From: an uncultured bacterium
GTDB taxonomy: Bacteria > Cyanobacteriota > Vampirovibrionia > Gastranaerophilales > Gastranaerophilaceae
Assembly (NCBI GenBank): GCA_902777385.1
Contig: CACYTP010000008.1
Span: 1-64,000 of the forward strand
Length of the DNA stretch: 64,000 nt
Direction: 5' to 3'
Numbering within the stretch: the first letter of the stretch is position 1; each line of letters opens with the position of its first letter. Below the pieces are notes generated by a model. It did no database searches. It was not told where the DNA came from and saw only the letters and a program-made list of their open reading frames with translations. A program made the translations under genes and the position numbers. Positions 41,384 to 51,166 of the stretch are shown here, piece after piece.

Positions 41384-43828
41384 ATGAAAAAAATAATTAC
41401 AGTATTAATGCTTGTTGCATTTACATTTGAGCAAACCCTTTTATACGCTGCAGCAGCACAACCTTATGAACAGGAAGCCATATATATTGAGAAAAAGGAT
41501 GTTTTTGAAGACAACAATCAATCGTTGGCACCTGAATCCACCAAATTTAGTGATTTAAGCCCAATTGAACGCTTATACAATGACTCTGAAGCCGGTGATT
41601 TAAAAAAACCTATAAAACAAGTCGGGTATAATCATTTCACTACCCCGACCGGCAGCGGTTCAAGTCATGCCGGTAAATTTGACGACAACTATAAATTAAG
41701 CATTGGAGAAAAGGTAAATGCAAACTTATACGGAGATTCTGTAGATGTAATGGCAATAACAGGCTCTAACTTGTTAAGTCCGGTTGTTCAAGCTGAAGTA
41801 GATTCCAAGGGAAATCTTTTTATACCCGGAATAGGTGTTGTTCCTGCTGAAAATAAAACAATAAAAGAAGTTGAAGCTTCAATGAATAGTAAGGCTAATG
41901 CAAAATATAAAAGTTTGAAAATTAAACTTAATGTTGCGTCAGGTCAGGATTTTTCAGTATTTGTATATGGTCAGGTTAACAAACCGGGCAAAGTCTATGT
42001 AAATAACAACTCTTCAATAATGGAAGCTTTAGGTGCTGCCGGAGGAGTAAAAAAGACAGGTACATTAAGAAAGATAAGCTATACAACAGGTAAAAAGAAC
42101 AGAGAAGTCGATTTATATAAAACACTTTTTGAAGGAAATGACAATGATATAATTTTAAGACCAAATGATAAAATTTTTGTAGGCGGCATAGGAAATGTTG
42201 TTGCAATCAAAAACGGTGTAGCAACTCCCGGTATATACGAAATCAAAGACCACGAATCGCTAAAAGATCTTGCGAATTATGCCGGAGGACTTCTTCCGGG
42301 TACTCAAACAACAGAAGTAACTCTTACAAGTTTAGATACGAAAACACTTCAAAGAGCTGCAAAAAATGTCAGTTGGGCTGAAGCAAACAAAACAAAACTT
42401 ACAAGCGGCGATAGTGTTGAATTCCGTGACTTATACAACGTTGCCGAAAATACCGTTGTAATTCAAGGTAATATCAAACATCCTGCAACTTATACATATA
42501 GACCAGGGATGAGATTATCTGATATTTTAAAAGACGAAAGCGAATTATTAGAAGAAACATTTATAACACAAGCCGTTATAAGGAGAATATCAGGTAAAAA
42601 TAACACTATTGAAACAATACCTATTTTCTTAAAAGAATTCTTCGCAGGGATGAATAATCCGATATTACAACCAAGAGATGTTATAAGCATATACAAAAAT
42701 ACCAACTCGCAATTCGTTGATGTTTATGGTGCTATAAGTATGCCAAAACATATTGTATATACAGAAGGAATGCGATTAGATGATGTTTTAACAGAAGTTC
42801 AATTCGTTGATTCAAAAATAAGTGAACAACAAAATGATAATAACAGTAATGATAAAGAAGCTAAGGTGCAAAATGTTTCTATAGAAACACAAAATGGCAC
42901 AACTACAGCATTAATTGGGAACGCTAGTACCGATGATAGGATAATATCCGCAGAAAATATCGCTTGCGAAATTACTCATTCAAACGGCAAAACACAAGTA
43001 TATTATTTGTATGACATAATGATTTCATCTAACAAAATTAAAACAATAACTCTGTCACCTAACGACAAAGTATTCTTTAGGACGTTAAGAGATAATGAAT
43101 TTATAAAAAATGTCAAAGTTTCAGGATTCGTTAATCGTCCGGGAGTATTCAAGTTTGTTGAAGGCAAAAGATTAAAAGACTTAATTTTAATGGCAGAGGG
43201 TCTTACAGCCGATGCAGATTTGAGAGGTATTGTCTACACACGCAAATCGATTAAAAACAAACAAATCAATTTGGCAAGAAAAAATGCAGACCGAGATATA
43301 AAACTTATTGAAGGAAGAATGGCAAGTGCCTATAAAACAGATGACAAAGAATTGGCAGCTCGTGCTGATATGATATCTATGATTAAGGATGAAGAAAATA
43401 GCCTTGGTCAAAAATACGATGGGCAAATTGCATTGAACATAAAAACACAAAACATAAACAATATTAGAAGTATAGATAATATTACAGTACAAGATGGAGA
43501 CGAAATATATATTCCAAGGATGTCCAACCATGTAAGTGTCCTTGGAGAAGTATATAATGAACAGTCCTTTATGTACAAAGGCAAAAAAGCAGGAAAGTAT
43601 ATAAAAGAAGTTGGCGGCTATACCCCGAATGGCAATCGTTTCAGGAAATATAAGGTTGGCGTTAATGGCAGAGCAGAAAAGATAAGATTATTTACTAAAA
43701 TTGAGCCTGGAGATACCATTATTGTTCCGAGAAAAGTAGCGGGTAATGACTGGTATTCACCGCTATTAAATGTACTCTCAGCACTTGCACATTTAGCAAT
43801 AATGGCTGTAGCTGTTACTAAATGGTAG
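41384..43828 (+). CDS. polysaccharide export protein, Wza-like with multiple SLBB domains
   Basis: This 814-residue exported protein has a signal peptide (1-22, ending LLYAAAAQ), a Poly_export-type domain near 105-190 (LSIGEKVNANLYGD, VDSKGNLFIPGIG), then repeated SLBB beta-grasp domains (starting VFVYGQVNKPGKVYVNN, VVIQGNIKHPATYTYRPG, VDVYGAISMPKHIVY, VKVSGFVNRPGVFKFVEG, VSVLGEVYNEQSF), and a C-terminal hydrophobic helix. It is about twice the size of E. coli Wza, as in cyanobacterial and Gram-negative long forms. It would form the outer-membrane channel for the polymer made by the genes that follow. No lipobox was noticed. Confidence 0.88.
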   Translation: MKKIITVLMLVAFTFEQTLLYAAAAQPYEQEAIYIEKKDVFEDNNQSLAPESTKFSDLSPIERLYNDSEAGDLKKPIKQVGYNHFTTPTGSGSSHAGKFDDNYKLSIGEKVNANLYGDSVDVMAITGSNLLSPVVQAEVDSKGNLFIPGIGVVPAENKTIKEVEASMNSKANAKYKSLKIKLNVASGQDFSVFVYGQVNKPGKVYVNNNSSIMEALGAAGGVKKTGTLRKISYTTGKKNREVDLYKTLFEGNDNDIILRPNDKIFVGGIGNVVAIKNGVATPGIYEIKDHESLKDLANYAGGLLPGTQTTEVTLTSLDTKTLQRAAKNVSWAEANKTKLTSGDSVEFRDLYNVAENTVVIQGNIKHPATYTYRPGMRLSDILKDESELLEETFITQAVIRRISGKNNTIETIPIFLKEFFAGMNNPILQPRDVISIYKNTNSQFVDVYGAISMPKHIVYTEGMRLDDVLTEVQFVDSKISEQQNDNNSNDKEAKVQNVSIETQNGTTTALIGNASTDDRIISAENIACEITHSNGKTQVYYLYDIMISSNKIKTITLSPNDKVFFRTLRDNEFIKNVKVSGFVNRPGVFKFVEGKRLKDLILMAEGLTADADLRGIVYTRKSIKNKQINLARKNADRDIKLIEGRMASAYKTDDKELAARADMISMIKDEENSLGQKYDGQIALNIKTQNINNIRSIDNITVQDGDEIYIPRMSNHVSVLGEVYNEQSFMYKGKKAGKYIKEVGGYTPNGNRFRKYKVGVNGRAEKIRLFTKIEPGDTIIVPRKVAGNDWYSPLLNVLSALAHLAIMAVAVTKW

Positions 43829-43857
43829 AAATTACCAAAATAAAGTAGGAAACCAAT

Positions 43858-44577
43858 ATGACTATATATGTATTCGACATGGATGGGACTTTGACTCCGG
43901 CACGTTTGCCTATGACAGAAGAATTTAGAATTAAATTTTTACCTTGGCTAAAGGCACATACGGCATATATTGCCACCGGTTCAGATTATGCCAAAGTTGG
44001 AGAGCAATTACCACAAGATGTCATTGATAATTTTGATGGAATTTACGGTTCGATGGGCAATACTTTATTCCAAAAAGGTAAACTTATTTATAAAAAAGAA
44101 ATAGATTATGATGAAAATTTATTAAATGATTTGGAAGATTTCAGAAAGAGTACGAAATACCCGAACAGACTTTTTGGGAATTACATAGAAAAAAGAATTG
44201 GTATGATAAATTTCAGCGTCATAGGGCGTGAATGTACTTATGAAGAACGTGAAAAATATACCGAGTGGGATAATAAAAATTGTGAAAGGAAACAAATACA
44301 GGCAATATTATCAAAAAAATATTCTCAATATGATTTTGAATTGGGTGGGAATATTTCAATCGACATTATTCCGAAAGGCTGTGGCAAAGGGCAAATTGCT
44401 CATAGTTTAAGAGAAAAATTCCCAAATGAAAAGATTGTTTTTATGGGGGACAGAACATTTCCGGGTGGAAATGATTATGCACTTGCCCATGAACTGCTAA
44501 AAATGGATAACACACAGCTAGTTCAAGTAGAAAACCCTGACGAAGTATTGCAACACCTATTATGCGAGGCTCAATAA
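43858..44577 (+). CDS. phosphomannomutase, eukaryotic (HAD) type
   Basis: This 239-residue HAD-IIB protein starts with the nucleophile motif FDMDGTLTPARLPM and has TGSDYAKVGEQL, INFSVIGRECTYEERE and FMGDRTFPGGNDY. These are the signatures of PMM1/PMM2-type phosphomannomutases, which interconvert mannose-6-phosphate and mannose-1-phosphate. Bacteria usually use the unrelated ManB/AlgC type, so this choice is notable. Its stop overlaps the manC start (TAATG), fitting consecutive steps to GDP-mannose. Confidence 0.82.
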   Translation: MTIYVFDMDGTLTPARLPMTEEFRIKFLPWLKAHTAYIATGSDYAKVGEQLPQDVIDNFDGIYGSMGNTLFQKGKLIYKKEIDYDENLLNDLEDFRKSTKYPNRLFGNYIEKRIGMINFSVIGRECTYEEREKYTEWDNKNCERKQIQAILSKKYSQYDFELGGNISIDIIPKGCGKGQIAHSLREKFPNEKIVFMGDRTFPGGNDYALAHELLKMDNTQLVQVENPDEVLQHLLCEAQ

Positions 44578-45965
44578 TGAAAAGTATCATTTTAGCAGGA
44601 GGAAGCGGAAGCAGACTTTGGCCATTATCCAGAGATGAATATCCAAAACAGTTATTATCTTTTGATGAGAAAGAGAGTTTATTACAAAAAACATTTAATA
44701 GGCTCTGTACTTTTTCAAAGCCTTCTGAAATAGTTACAATTACTAACGTAAAACATTATCAGAATATAAAATTACAGTTAAATAAAATTGATAAGGGTAA
44801 TGTAGTTATAGGGGAGCCTTTGGGTAAAAATACGGCTCCTGCGATAGCCTCAACACTTGAATATTTTAGGCAAAACTCCGCTGATGATGATATTGTTTTG
44901 ATTGTTCCTTCAGACCATCTGATAAAGAATATTGAAGATTTTAATAAAACTGTCGAACAGGGGAAAATTTTGGCAGGACTTGGTTATGTTGTAACTTTTG
45001 GCATAAAACCCAGATATCCGGAAACAGGATATGGATATATAAAAATTGACAAATCTTTGACCACAGGATTTAAAGTCGAAAAGTTTGTGGAGAAACCGGA
45101 TATTGAAACTGCCAAGAAATATCTTGCAAGTGGTGAATATTTCTGGAACGGTGGAATTTTTATGGGTAAAATTTCTACATTTTTATCTGAATTTAAAAAA
45201 TATGCTACTGATACATATAACAATTTGTCAGAATTAGATTTTTCAAGTGACTCTAAAATAAAATATTCGGTGTATGAAAAAATGCCATCTATATCAATTG
45301 ATTATGCAGTAATGGAAAAATCGGATAAAATTGCATTGGTTGAATTGTTATCTGATTGGAATGATTTGGGTTCTTGGCAATCAATTTATAATGTCAAAGA
45401 TAAAGACGAGAACGGAAATGTAATAACCGGGAAAGTTGTGACTGATAATGTAAAAAACTCACTTATATATTCTCAAAAAGAAGTAGTAGCTGTTTCCGGC
45501 TTAGAAAATATTATTTTAGTTGAAACAGAAGATGCAATAATGGCTTGTAAAATGGATGAGTCACAGAGTGTAAAGAAACTGTATGAAAAACTAAAAGCAA
45601 TAGAAAGTGATACAACAAAACTCCATAAAACCGTATTTAGACCCTGGGGATATTATACCTGTATGAATCAAGGCGAAGGTTATTTGACTAAAACTATATG
45701 CGTTTTACCAAAACAAAAACTTTCTGTTCAATCACATAATCACCGTTCAGAACATTGGGTAGTTCTTGAAGGTGAAGCTCTGGTTTTACTTGACGGAAAA
45801 GAATATAATATAAAGTCAGGTGAAAGTATAGATATACCCATTCAGGCAAAACATTCTTTACAAAACCCTTATGACAAAGAACTAAAGATTCTTGAAGTTC
45901 AAAAAGGAAATTATATTTCAGAAGACGATATTATCAGATACGAAGATTGTTATGGAAGAGCATAG
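44577..45965 (+). CDS. manC: mannose-1-phosphate guanylyltransferase (ManC), with cupin domain
   Basis: This 462-residue protein makes GDP-mannose. It has the nucleotidyltransferase signature ILAGGSGSRLWPLSRDEYPKQ, then GEPLGKNTAPAI, FVEKPD and the DWNDLGSWQ region. A C-terminal type II mannose-6-phosphate isomerase cupin has QSHNHRSEHWVVLEGEALV. The start at 44577 is preferred over 44562, because it overlaps the preceding stop and gives the standard N-terminus MKSIILAGG. The product feeds Gmd and probably a mannosyltransferase in this cluster. The full bifunctional architecture is present. Confidence 0.94.
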   Translation: MKSIILAGGSGSRLWPLSRDEYPKQLLSFDEKESLLQKTFNRLCTFSKPSEIVTITNVKHYQNIKLQLNKIDKGNVVIGEPLGKNTAPAIASTLEYFRQNSADDDIVLIVPSDHLIKNIEDFNKTVEQGKILAGLGYVVTFGIKPRYPETGYGYIKIDKSLTTGFKVEKFVEKPDIETAKKYLASGEYFWNGGIFMGKISTFLSEFKKYATDTYNNLSELDFSSDSKIKYSVYEKMPSISIDYAVMEKSDKIALVELLSDWNDLGSWQSIYNVKDKDENGNVITGKVVTDNVKNSLIYSQKEVVAVSGLENIILVETEDAIMACKMDESQSVKKLYEKLKAIESDTTKLHKTVFRPWGYYTCMNQGEGYLTKTICVLPKQKLSVQSHNHRSEHWVVLEGEALVLLDGKEYNIKSGESIDIPIQAKHSLQNPYDKELKILEVQKGNYISEDDIIRYEDCYGRA

Positions 45966-46173
45966 CAGTTATTTAACTAAGAATTATTGTTTATTTTATA
46001 ATTTTAAAAAATCTCACTAAAAACTTTCAATGATTTGCAGGTTATCTGTGCAAAAATTATATTTATATGATTGAAAAATAACGCCAGTTTTGATTTTAAT
46101 GTAAAAAATATTAATATTATTATTTTAATTTAGCCGTTTTCATGGTAAAAAATTTACATAATGAGGAGCTAAA

Positions 46174-47511
46174 ATGAAAAGTTTATCTAAATCAACCAAA
46201 ATAATGTTTTTATTTGATTTTATAGTTTTATTTATTTCAACATACTACTGGGCAAATTTCTTTGATTACACAACTAAAGCAATCGCTTTATTATGTATTC
46301 TAACTGTTTTTACCGGTTTAATCATTTTATATTTGAAAGGCAGTTATAAGATACGAGAATTTAATATTACAGTAAAAAATGCATACCTCTTATTTGAAGG
46401 GGTTGTTATGACGCATGTCCTTCCTGCAATATATTTACTGATATATGCAGCGTCATTAAAATCTACAATTAATTTTTTAGCATTGAATATTTTAACAATA
46501 TTTATCTTGCTCAGAATAGGCAGAGCTTTAGATCATTTTTACCTGTTCAAAGTAAAAAAAGACAAAAATATCTTAATTCTTGGAACTGATAAAAGAGCAA
46601 GAGTCGTTGCGGATGAAATAAATGGAAAGTTTGCTCTCAGAATGAACGTCGCAGGATTTGTTCAGGTTGGTGAATCAGAAGAAGAATATATACAAGATAA
46701 TAATGTTCCGATATATAAAAATGTCACCGATTTAAGTCAGATAATTGTCAATAATAGCATTGATATCGTTGTAATTGCACAACCAACGGAATTAATAGTA
46801 ACTGTACCCCAGGATATACTGATATATAAAATGCCTGATTTTTATGAAATGGCTACGGGTAAATACTATATTGATGAAAAGACTATTACCGAATTATATT
46901 ATCAGTTTGCAACACAACGTTCATATTTGTATGATTTTTGCAAAAGAGCTTATGATATAATTGCCGCAACAATTATTTTGCTAGTGACGTTGCCTGTTAC
47001 CGCATATATTGCAATAAGAGTAAAAATGACTGACGGGGCAAGTCCGTTTTTTACACAAACAAGAGTCGGTAAAGGTGGAAAGACATTTGAATGTTACAAA
47101 CTTAGGACAATGTATGTTAATGATTATGTACCTAAAAATGCAGAAATGCTTAATGATGGTGCAGACAGAACTATTCCGTTTTGCAAATGGATAAGAAAAG
47201 CAAAATTGGATGAAATTCCTCAAATGGTTAATATACTAAAGGGAGAAATGTCAATTGTCGGTCCTCGTGCCGAATGGGAAAAATTTGTCAATATTTACAC
47301 AAAAGATTTACCGTTTTACGAATGTCGTATGTGGGTAAAAACAGGCTGGACAGGTTGGGCTCATGTCAGTATGCCTGCTGCGTATTCACTTGATGAAGAA
47401 CGAGAAAGACTTGAATATGACCTTTATTATATTAAACACAGAAATGTGTTATGGGAAATAGCTATTCTGGTAAAGGCAATATTTTTAGCAATTGGGGGAA
47501 GACATTTGTAA
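46174..47511 (+). CDS. initiating undecaprenyl-phosphate sugar-1-phosphate transferase (WbaP/exopolysaccharide type)
   Basis: This 445-residue protein has four to five N-terminal membrane segments (about 8-120), a CoA-binding-like Rossmann insert (ILILGTDKRARVVADEI), a further membrane helix at about 265, and the C-terminal sugar transferase domain with TQTRVGKGGKTFECYKLRTM, KAKLDEIPQMVNILKGEMSIVGPR and EWEKF. It starts polymer assembly by moving a sugar-phosphate to undecaprenyl phosphate. GAGGAGC precedes the ATG. A 208-bp AT-rich gap upstream may hold a second promoter for the cluster. The sugar is not predictable. Confidence 0.92.
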   Translation: MKSLSKSTKIMFLFDFIVLFISTYYWANFFDYTTKAIALLCILTVFTGLIILYLKGSYKIREFNITVKNAYLLFEGVVMTHVLPAIYLLIYAASLKSTINFLALNILTIFILLRIGRALDHFYLFKVKKDKNILILGTDKRARVVADEINGKFALRMNVAGFVQVGESEEEYIQDNNVPIYKNVTDLSQIIVNNSIDIVVIAQPTELIVTVPQDILIYKMPDFYEMATGKYYIDEKTITELYYQFATQRSYLYDFCKRAYDIIAATIILLVTLPVTAYIAIRVKMTDGASPFFTQTRVGKGGKTFECYKLRTMYVNDYVPKNAEMLNDGADRTIPFCKWIRKAKLDEIPQMVNILKGEMSIVGPRAEWEKFVNIYTKDLPFYECRMWVKTGWTGWAHVSMPAAYSLDEERERLEYDLYYIKHRNVLWEIAILVKAIFLAIGGRHL

Positions 47512-47551
47512 TAACAATAAATATAGAAAATCAAATTATAAGGAGAAAATT

Positions 47552-48595
47552 ATGGCAAAAACAGCGATGATAACCGGAATCACTGGTCAGGACGGCGGAT
47601 ATTTAGCAAAATTCTTACTAGAAAAAGGTTACAGAGTAATAGGTTTATACCGCAGAGGAGCAACTGACACCTTTTCAAAATTAAAAGAGCACGGGATTTA
47701 TGATAAGATTGAACTTCTTGATTTTGAATTATTAGAATTTTCAAACATCTGCAGATTATTAAAGAATTACCAGCCTGATGAATTTTATAATCTTGCTGCA
47801 CAGAGCTTTGTAGCTGCATCTTGGGCAGAACCGATTTATACGGCACAGGCAGATGGGATGGGTGTTGTTTATATACTGGAAGCGATAAGAGAATTTTCTC
47901 CAAAAACCAGATTCTATCAGGCATCAACAAGTGAAATGTTTGGTAAAGTTCAGGAAATTCCTCAAAAAGAAACGACTCCGTTCTATCCGCGTTCACCTTA
48001 CGGATGTGCAAAATTGATGGCTCACTGGATGACAACAAATTACAGAGAAAGTTTTGACATTTTTGCCTGTTCTGGTATCTTGTTCAACCACGAATCTCCT
48101 ATGAGAGGAAAAGAATTTGTTACAAGAAAAATTACTGATCATTTAGCAAGATTGTCTCTTGGTTTAACAAATGAAGCATTGGAACTCGGAAATCTTGATG
48201 CAAAACGTGACTGGGGCTTTGCAGGTGATTACGTTGAAGGTATGTGGTTAATGCTTCAACAGGATAAGGCTGATACCTATGTATTATCTACAGGTGAAAC
48301 ACATCCTATAAGAGATTTTGCAACTCTTGCCGGGAAATACGCAGGATTTAACATTGAATGGCAAGGTGAAGGCGTAAATGAAACAGGTATAGACAAAAAG
48401 ACAGGAAAAACTATTGTAAAAGTTAACCCTAAATTCTTCCGACCTGCCGAAGTTGAACTTTTAATAGGGGATCCTTCAAAAGCACACAAAGTCTTAGGAT
48501 GGGAAAGAAAAGTTTCCTACGAAGGCTTATGCAAAATGATGGTAGAAAAAGATATCGAAAGATATAAAAAATCTAAGGAGCTTTCACTGGTATAA
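47552..48595 (+). CDS. gmd: GDP-mannose 4,6-dehydratase
   Basis: This 347-residue SDR enzyme converts GDP-mannose to GDP-4-keto-6-deoxymannose. It has the NADP loop TGITGQDGGYLAKFLLEKGY, the Gmd-specific YNLAAQSFVAASW, the catalytic YPRSPYGCAKLMAHW and NHESPMRGKEFVTRK. The start at 47552 is chosen because AAGGAG lies 8 nt upstream; the longer frame from 47492 overlaps the preceding gene without a site. The usual next enzyme (GDP-fucose synthase or GDP-rhamnose reductase) is not in the window, so the final sugar is open. Confidence 0.95.
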   Translation: MAKTAMITGITGQDGGYLAKFLLEKGYRVIGLYRRGATDTFSKLKEHGIYDKIELLDFELLEFSNICRLLKNYQPDEFYNLAAQSFVAASWAEPIYTAQADGMGVVYILEAIREFSPKTRFYQASTSEMFGKVQEIPQKETTPFYPRSPYGCAKLMAHWMTTNYRESFDIFACSGILFNHESPMRGKEFVTRKITDHLARLSLGLTNEALELGNLDAKRDWGFAGDYVEGMWLMLQQDKADTYVLSTGETHPIRDFATLAGKYAGFNIEWQGEGVNETGIDKKTGKTIVKVNPKFFRPAEVELLIGDPSKAHKVLGWERKVSYEGLCKMMVEKDIERYKKSKELSLV

Positions 48596-48597
48596 CT

Positions 48598-49704
48598 ATG
48601 GAAAATAAGAAAATAAAAGTTACGCATGTATTTAAGACCGCCTATCCTACGATAGGCGGTATTGAAAGTGTAATAAGTCAAATTAATGAGCTTATACCTA
48701 ATGAAGAATTTGAAAAGGAAGTTATCTGCTGTTCTAATACAGATAAGTCCTCTACAGAAAACGGCGTCAGATACAATCGTTGCCGTTATTTGTTTCAATT
48801 CGCTTCAAACAATATTTCACTTTCTTTTATCTGGCAGCTACATAAAGTCAATACGGATGTTTTGCACTACCAAATGCCATGCATTTTTGCGGTAATAGCA
48901 CATTTCATAGCTCGTCCGAAATATAAAAATTTATATATATCGTACCAGAGTGATATTACAGTATATCCTAATTTAATGAAATTTTTCTGGGGAATATATC
49001 GCAAATTTATGAGCAAAGCGGATAAAATTCATGTATTATCACCTGGTCATATTTCCGGCTCCAAGTTTTTACAACAATATAAAGATAAATGTGTAATAAT
49101 CCCTTTCGGAATACCTTTAGAATACAAAATAGATGACAAAAAAGTGCAGGAATTAAAAGATAAATACAGAGGCAAAAAGATATTATTTTCTCTCGGACGA
49201 CATGTAAGCTATAAGGGTTTTATATATGCACTTGAAGCTATGAAAAACATTGATAATGCAGTATATTTACTAGGCGGAAGCGGAAAATTAACCGAAACCT
49301 TCAAAGAATTTATAAAAGAAAATAAATTAGAGGATAAGGTTGTGTTGGTCGGCAGAATACCTGATGAGGAAATAGATAATTATTTTGAAGCTTGTGATAT
49401 TTTTCTGTTTCCATCCGTTGGTAAAACAGAGTGCTTTGGTATTGTTCAGGCACAAGCTATGCAACATTCAAAACCTGTAATTAACACATGGCTAAATAAC
49501 GGTGTAAATTACGTTTCAGTCGACAAAGAAACAGGGCTTACCGTTGAACCGGAGAATGTAGAACAATTGACACAAGCAATAAAAGAGCTTGTCAATAATG
49601 AAGAACTTCGTCTTGAATACGGCAAAAAGGCACGAAAGAGATTAGAAGATTTGTTTGATATTGAAAAAGTAAAAAAAGGCTATCAGGAGTTCTATAATGC
49701 TTAA
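48598..49704 (+). CDS. GT4-family glycosyltransferase
   Basis: This 368-residue GT-B enzyme has the acceptor-domain start FKTAYPTIGGIESVI and the GT4 donor domain with FSLGRHVSYKGF, YLLGGSGKL and the EX7E-like region in FPSVGKTECFGIVQAQAMQ. It likely adds one sugar, possibly from GDP-mannose or its derivative, during repeat-unit assembly on the cytoplasmic side. It begins 2 bp after gmd and overlaps the polymerase gene by 8 bp, so it is inside one transcription unit. A 10-bp perfect hairpin is embedded near its 5' end. Confidence 0.88.
   Translation: MENKKIKVTHVFKTAYPTIGGIESVISQINELIPNEEFEKEVICCSNTDKSSTENGVRYNRCRYLFQFASNNISLSFIWQLHKVNTDVLHYQMPCIFAVIAHFIARPKYKNLYISYQSDITVYPNLMKFFWGIYRKFMSKADKIHVLSPGHISGSKFLQQYKDKCVIIPFGIPLEYKIDDKKVQELKDKYRGKKILFSLGRHVSYKGFIYALEAMKNIDNAVYLLGGSGKLTETFKEFIKENKLEDKVVLVGRIPDEEIDNYFEACDIFLFPSVGKTECFGIVQAQAMQHSKPVINTWLNNGVNYVSVDKETGLTVEPENVEQLTQAIKELVNNEELRLEYGKKARKRLEDLFDIEKVKKGYQEFYNA
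48637..48660. repeat. perfect 10-bp inverted repeat inside the GT4 gene
   Basis: ACCGCCTATC (48637-48646) and GATAGGCGGT (48651-48660) are separated by 4 nt and lie over the codons for the conserved PTIGGI region, about 40 nt after the start codon. It is unusually stable for this AT-rich DNA. Confidence 0.85.
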
Positions 49705-51166
49705 TGTAAAAAAACTTCTGTTTTTACCGATAATTCTTTTATTTTTACCTGCATTTGCTCTTAACATGACTTTTTTAGGCGGTGCATACGCAGTTTATCC
49801 ATACTTTTTTCTGGCTTTGTATGCTGCCTTGATAATTGTATTTGCACTAAATTTAGATACATTTACAAAAAAAATTTTAAAAGTCATAAAAAGCACTCCG
49901 CTCAAAATCTATCTTTTATATGTATTAATCAGTATTTTAAGTACTTTTGTTTTATCTCTTGTAGGAGTTGCATCTTTACTAAATACCATAAGGTATATAT
50001 TGGTGCATTACATACTCTGTATTTTTCCGGTATTTCTGTATTTTATATTCATAATTGATAAATATATTACTTATGACAATTTTATAAAAATATTTGTAAG
50101 ATTATTTTATGTAATGCTTATACTCGGACTTATTGCTTATGTCGGAAGATTTTTTAATATTGAACTTATAAATTCTATTTTTGATTTCTTTGCAAATGTA
50201 AGAATGATAAAATTTACAAATATCGGATACGGAGGAATAGCTTCAGGATATGAAGCATACGGACTTCCAAGACTTGACGGATTATTTGAAGAGCCAAGTT
50301 TCTATGCGAGATTCATGTATGTATTTCTACCTTTAATATACAGCGTTACACTCTCAAAAATAAGACTTTATAGAAATCATCATGTAAACAATTTTGTAAA
50401 AGCAACCATTATTCCTTTGGCCTGGCTGAATCTTATCTTAACTCAGTCTCCGATTTATTTGATTTTATTCTTTTTTATTACCCTGGCGTATTTCTATAAA
50501 AATATAATCTCGTTTATTAAACATCATATAATAATCTTCACCTCATTTTCAATATTTCTTATTTTAATGATTTCTATATTTTATTTAAGTTTTGATCTCA
50601 GAGATACATATTTGGCACGAATTATAAATACGGTAACATCGGCCTCATTTGATGATTTTATTATGGGCGAGCAGTCTTTGGGCGGGAGAATAGTATGTTT
50701 TATAAATTTATTCATTATTTTCTTAAAACATCCTTTCACTGGAGTAGGTCTCGGAAATCTGTCAAATATAATGTTCCAGCAGTTATTATCTTCACCTGTT
50801 GTTTTAACACCGGAAATTACCCAAAATATGCTGACAGCTATCCAAACCAAACAAAAATTCATATTTAATTCAAATCTGCTATTTGCGGATTTGGCACAAT
50901 ACGGATTTATAATTTTTGGTATTTTTATCTGGTTTAATGCCAAAATAAAAATGACTTTGAATAAATTGAAATTCTGTAATCTTACCTACAACGAACAAAT
51001 ATATCTTAAAGGACTTAACTGGTGCTGGCTAGCTTTGGTTATAGGTTATTGCTATCAGTTCTACATGACACTTTTTGAGCCTTTAATAATAAATGTGTTA
51101 CTTATTACTTTTATATATAGAGTTCAACTCAGGAGGAAATATGAAACGAATAATATTTACGGGTGA
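49697..51166 (+). CDS. Wzy-like O-antigen/exopolysaccharide polymerase
   Basis: This 489-residue protein has about ten to twelve hydrophobic segments and a large external loop between TM9 and TM10 that holds ITQNMLTAIQTKQKF. An RLDGLFEEPSFYARF stretch and HPFTGVGLGNLSN are typical of O-antigen ligase/Wzy-type polymerases. It would join repeat units at the periplasmic face after flipping by the Wzx protein downstream. Wzy and WaaL ligases look alike; the cluster context favours polymerase. Confidence 0.78.
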   Translation: MLNVKKLLFLPIILLFLPAFALNMTFLGGAYAVYPYFFLALYAALIIVFALNLDTFTKKILKVIKSTPLKIYLLYVLISILSTFVLSLVGVASLLNTIRYILVHYILCIFPVFLYFIFIIDKYITYDNFIKIFVRLFYVMLILGLIAYVGRFFNIELINSIFDFFANVRMIKFTNIGYGGIASGYEAYGLPRLDGLFEEPSFYARFMYVFLPLIYSVTLSKIRLYRNHHVNNFVKATIIPLAWLNLILTQSPIYLILFFFITLAYFYKNIISFIKHHIIIFTSFSIFLILMISIFYLSFDLRDTYLARIINTVTSASFDDFIMGEQSLGGRIVCFINLFIIFLKHPFTGVGLGNLSNIMFQQLLSSPVVLTPEITQNMLTAIQTKQKFIFNSNLLFADLAQYGFIIFGIFIWFNAKIKMTLNKLKFCNLTYNEQIYLKGLNWCWLALVIGYCYQFYMTLFEPLIINVLLITFIYRVQLRRKYETNNIYG

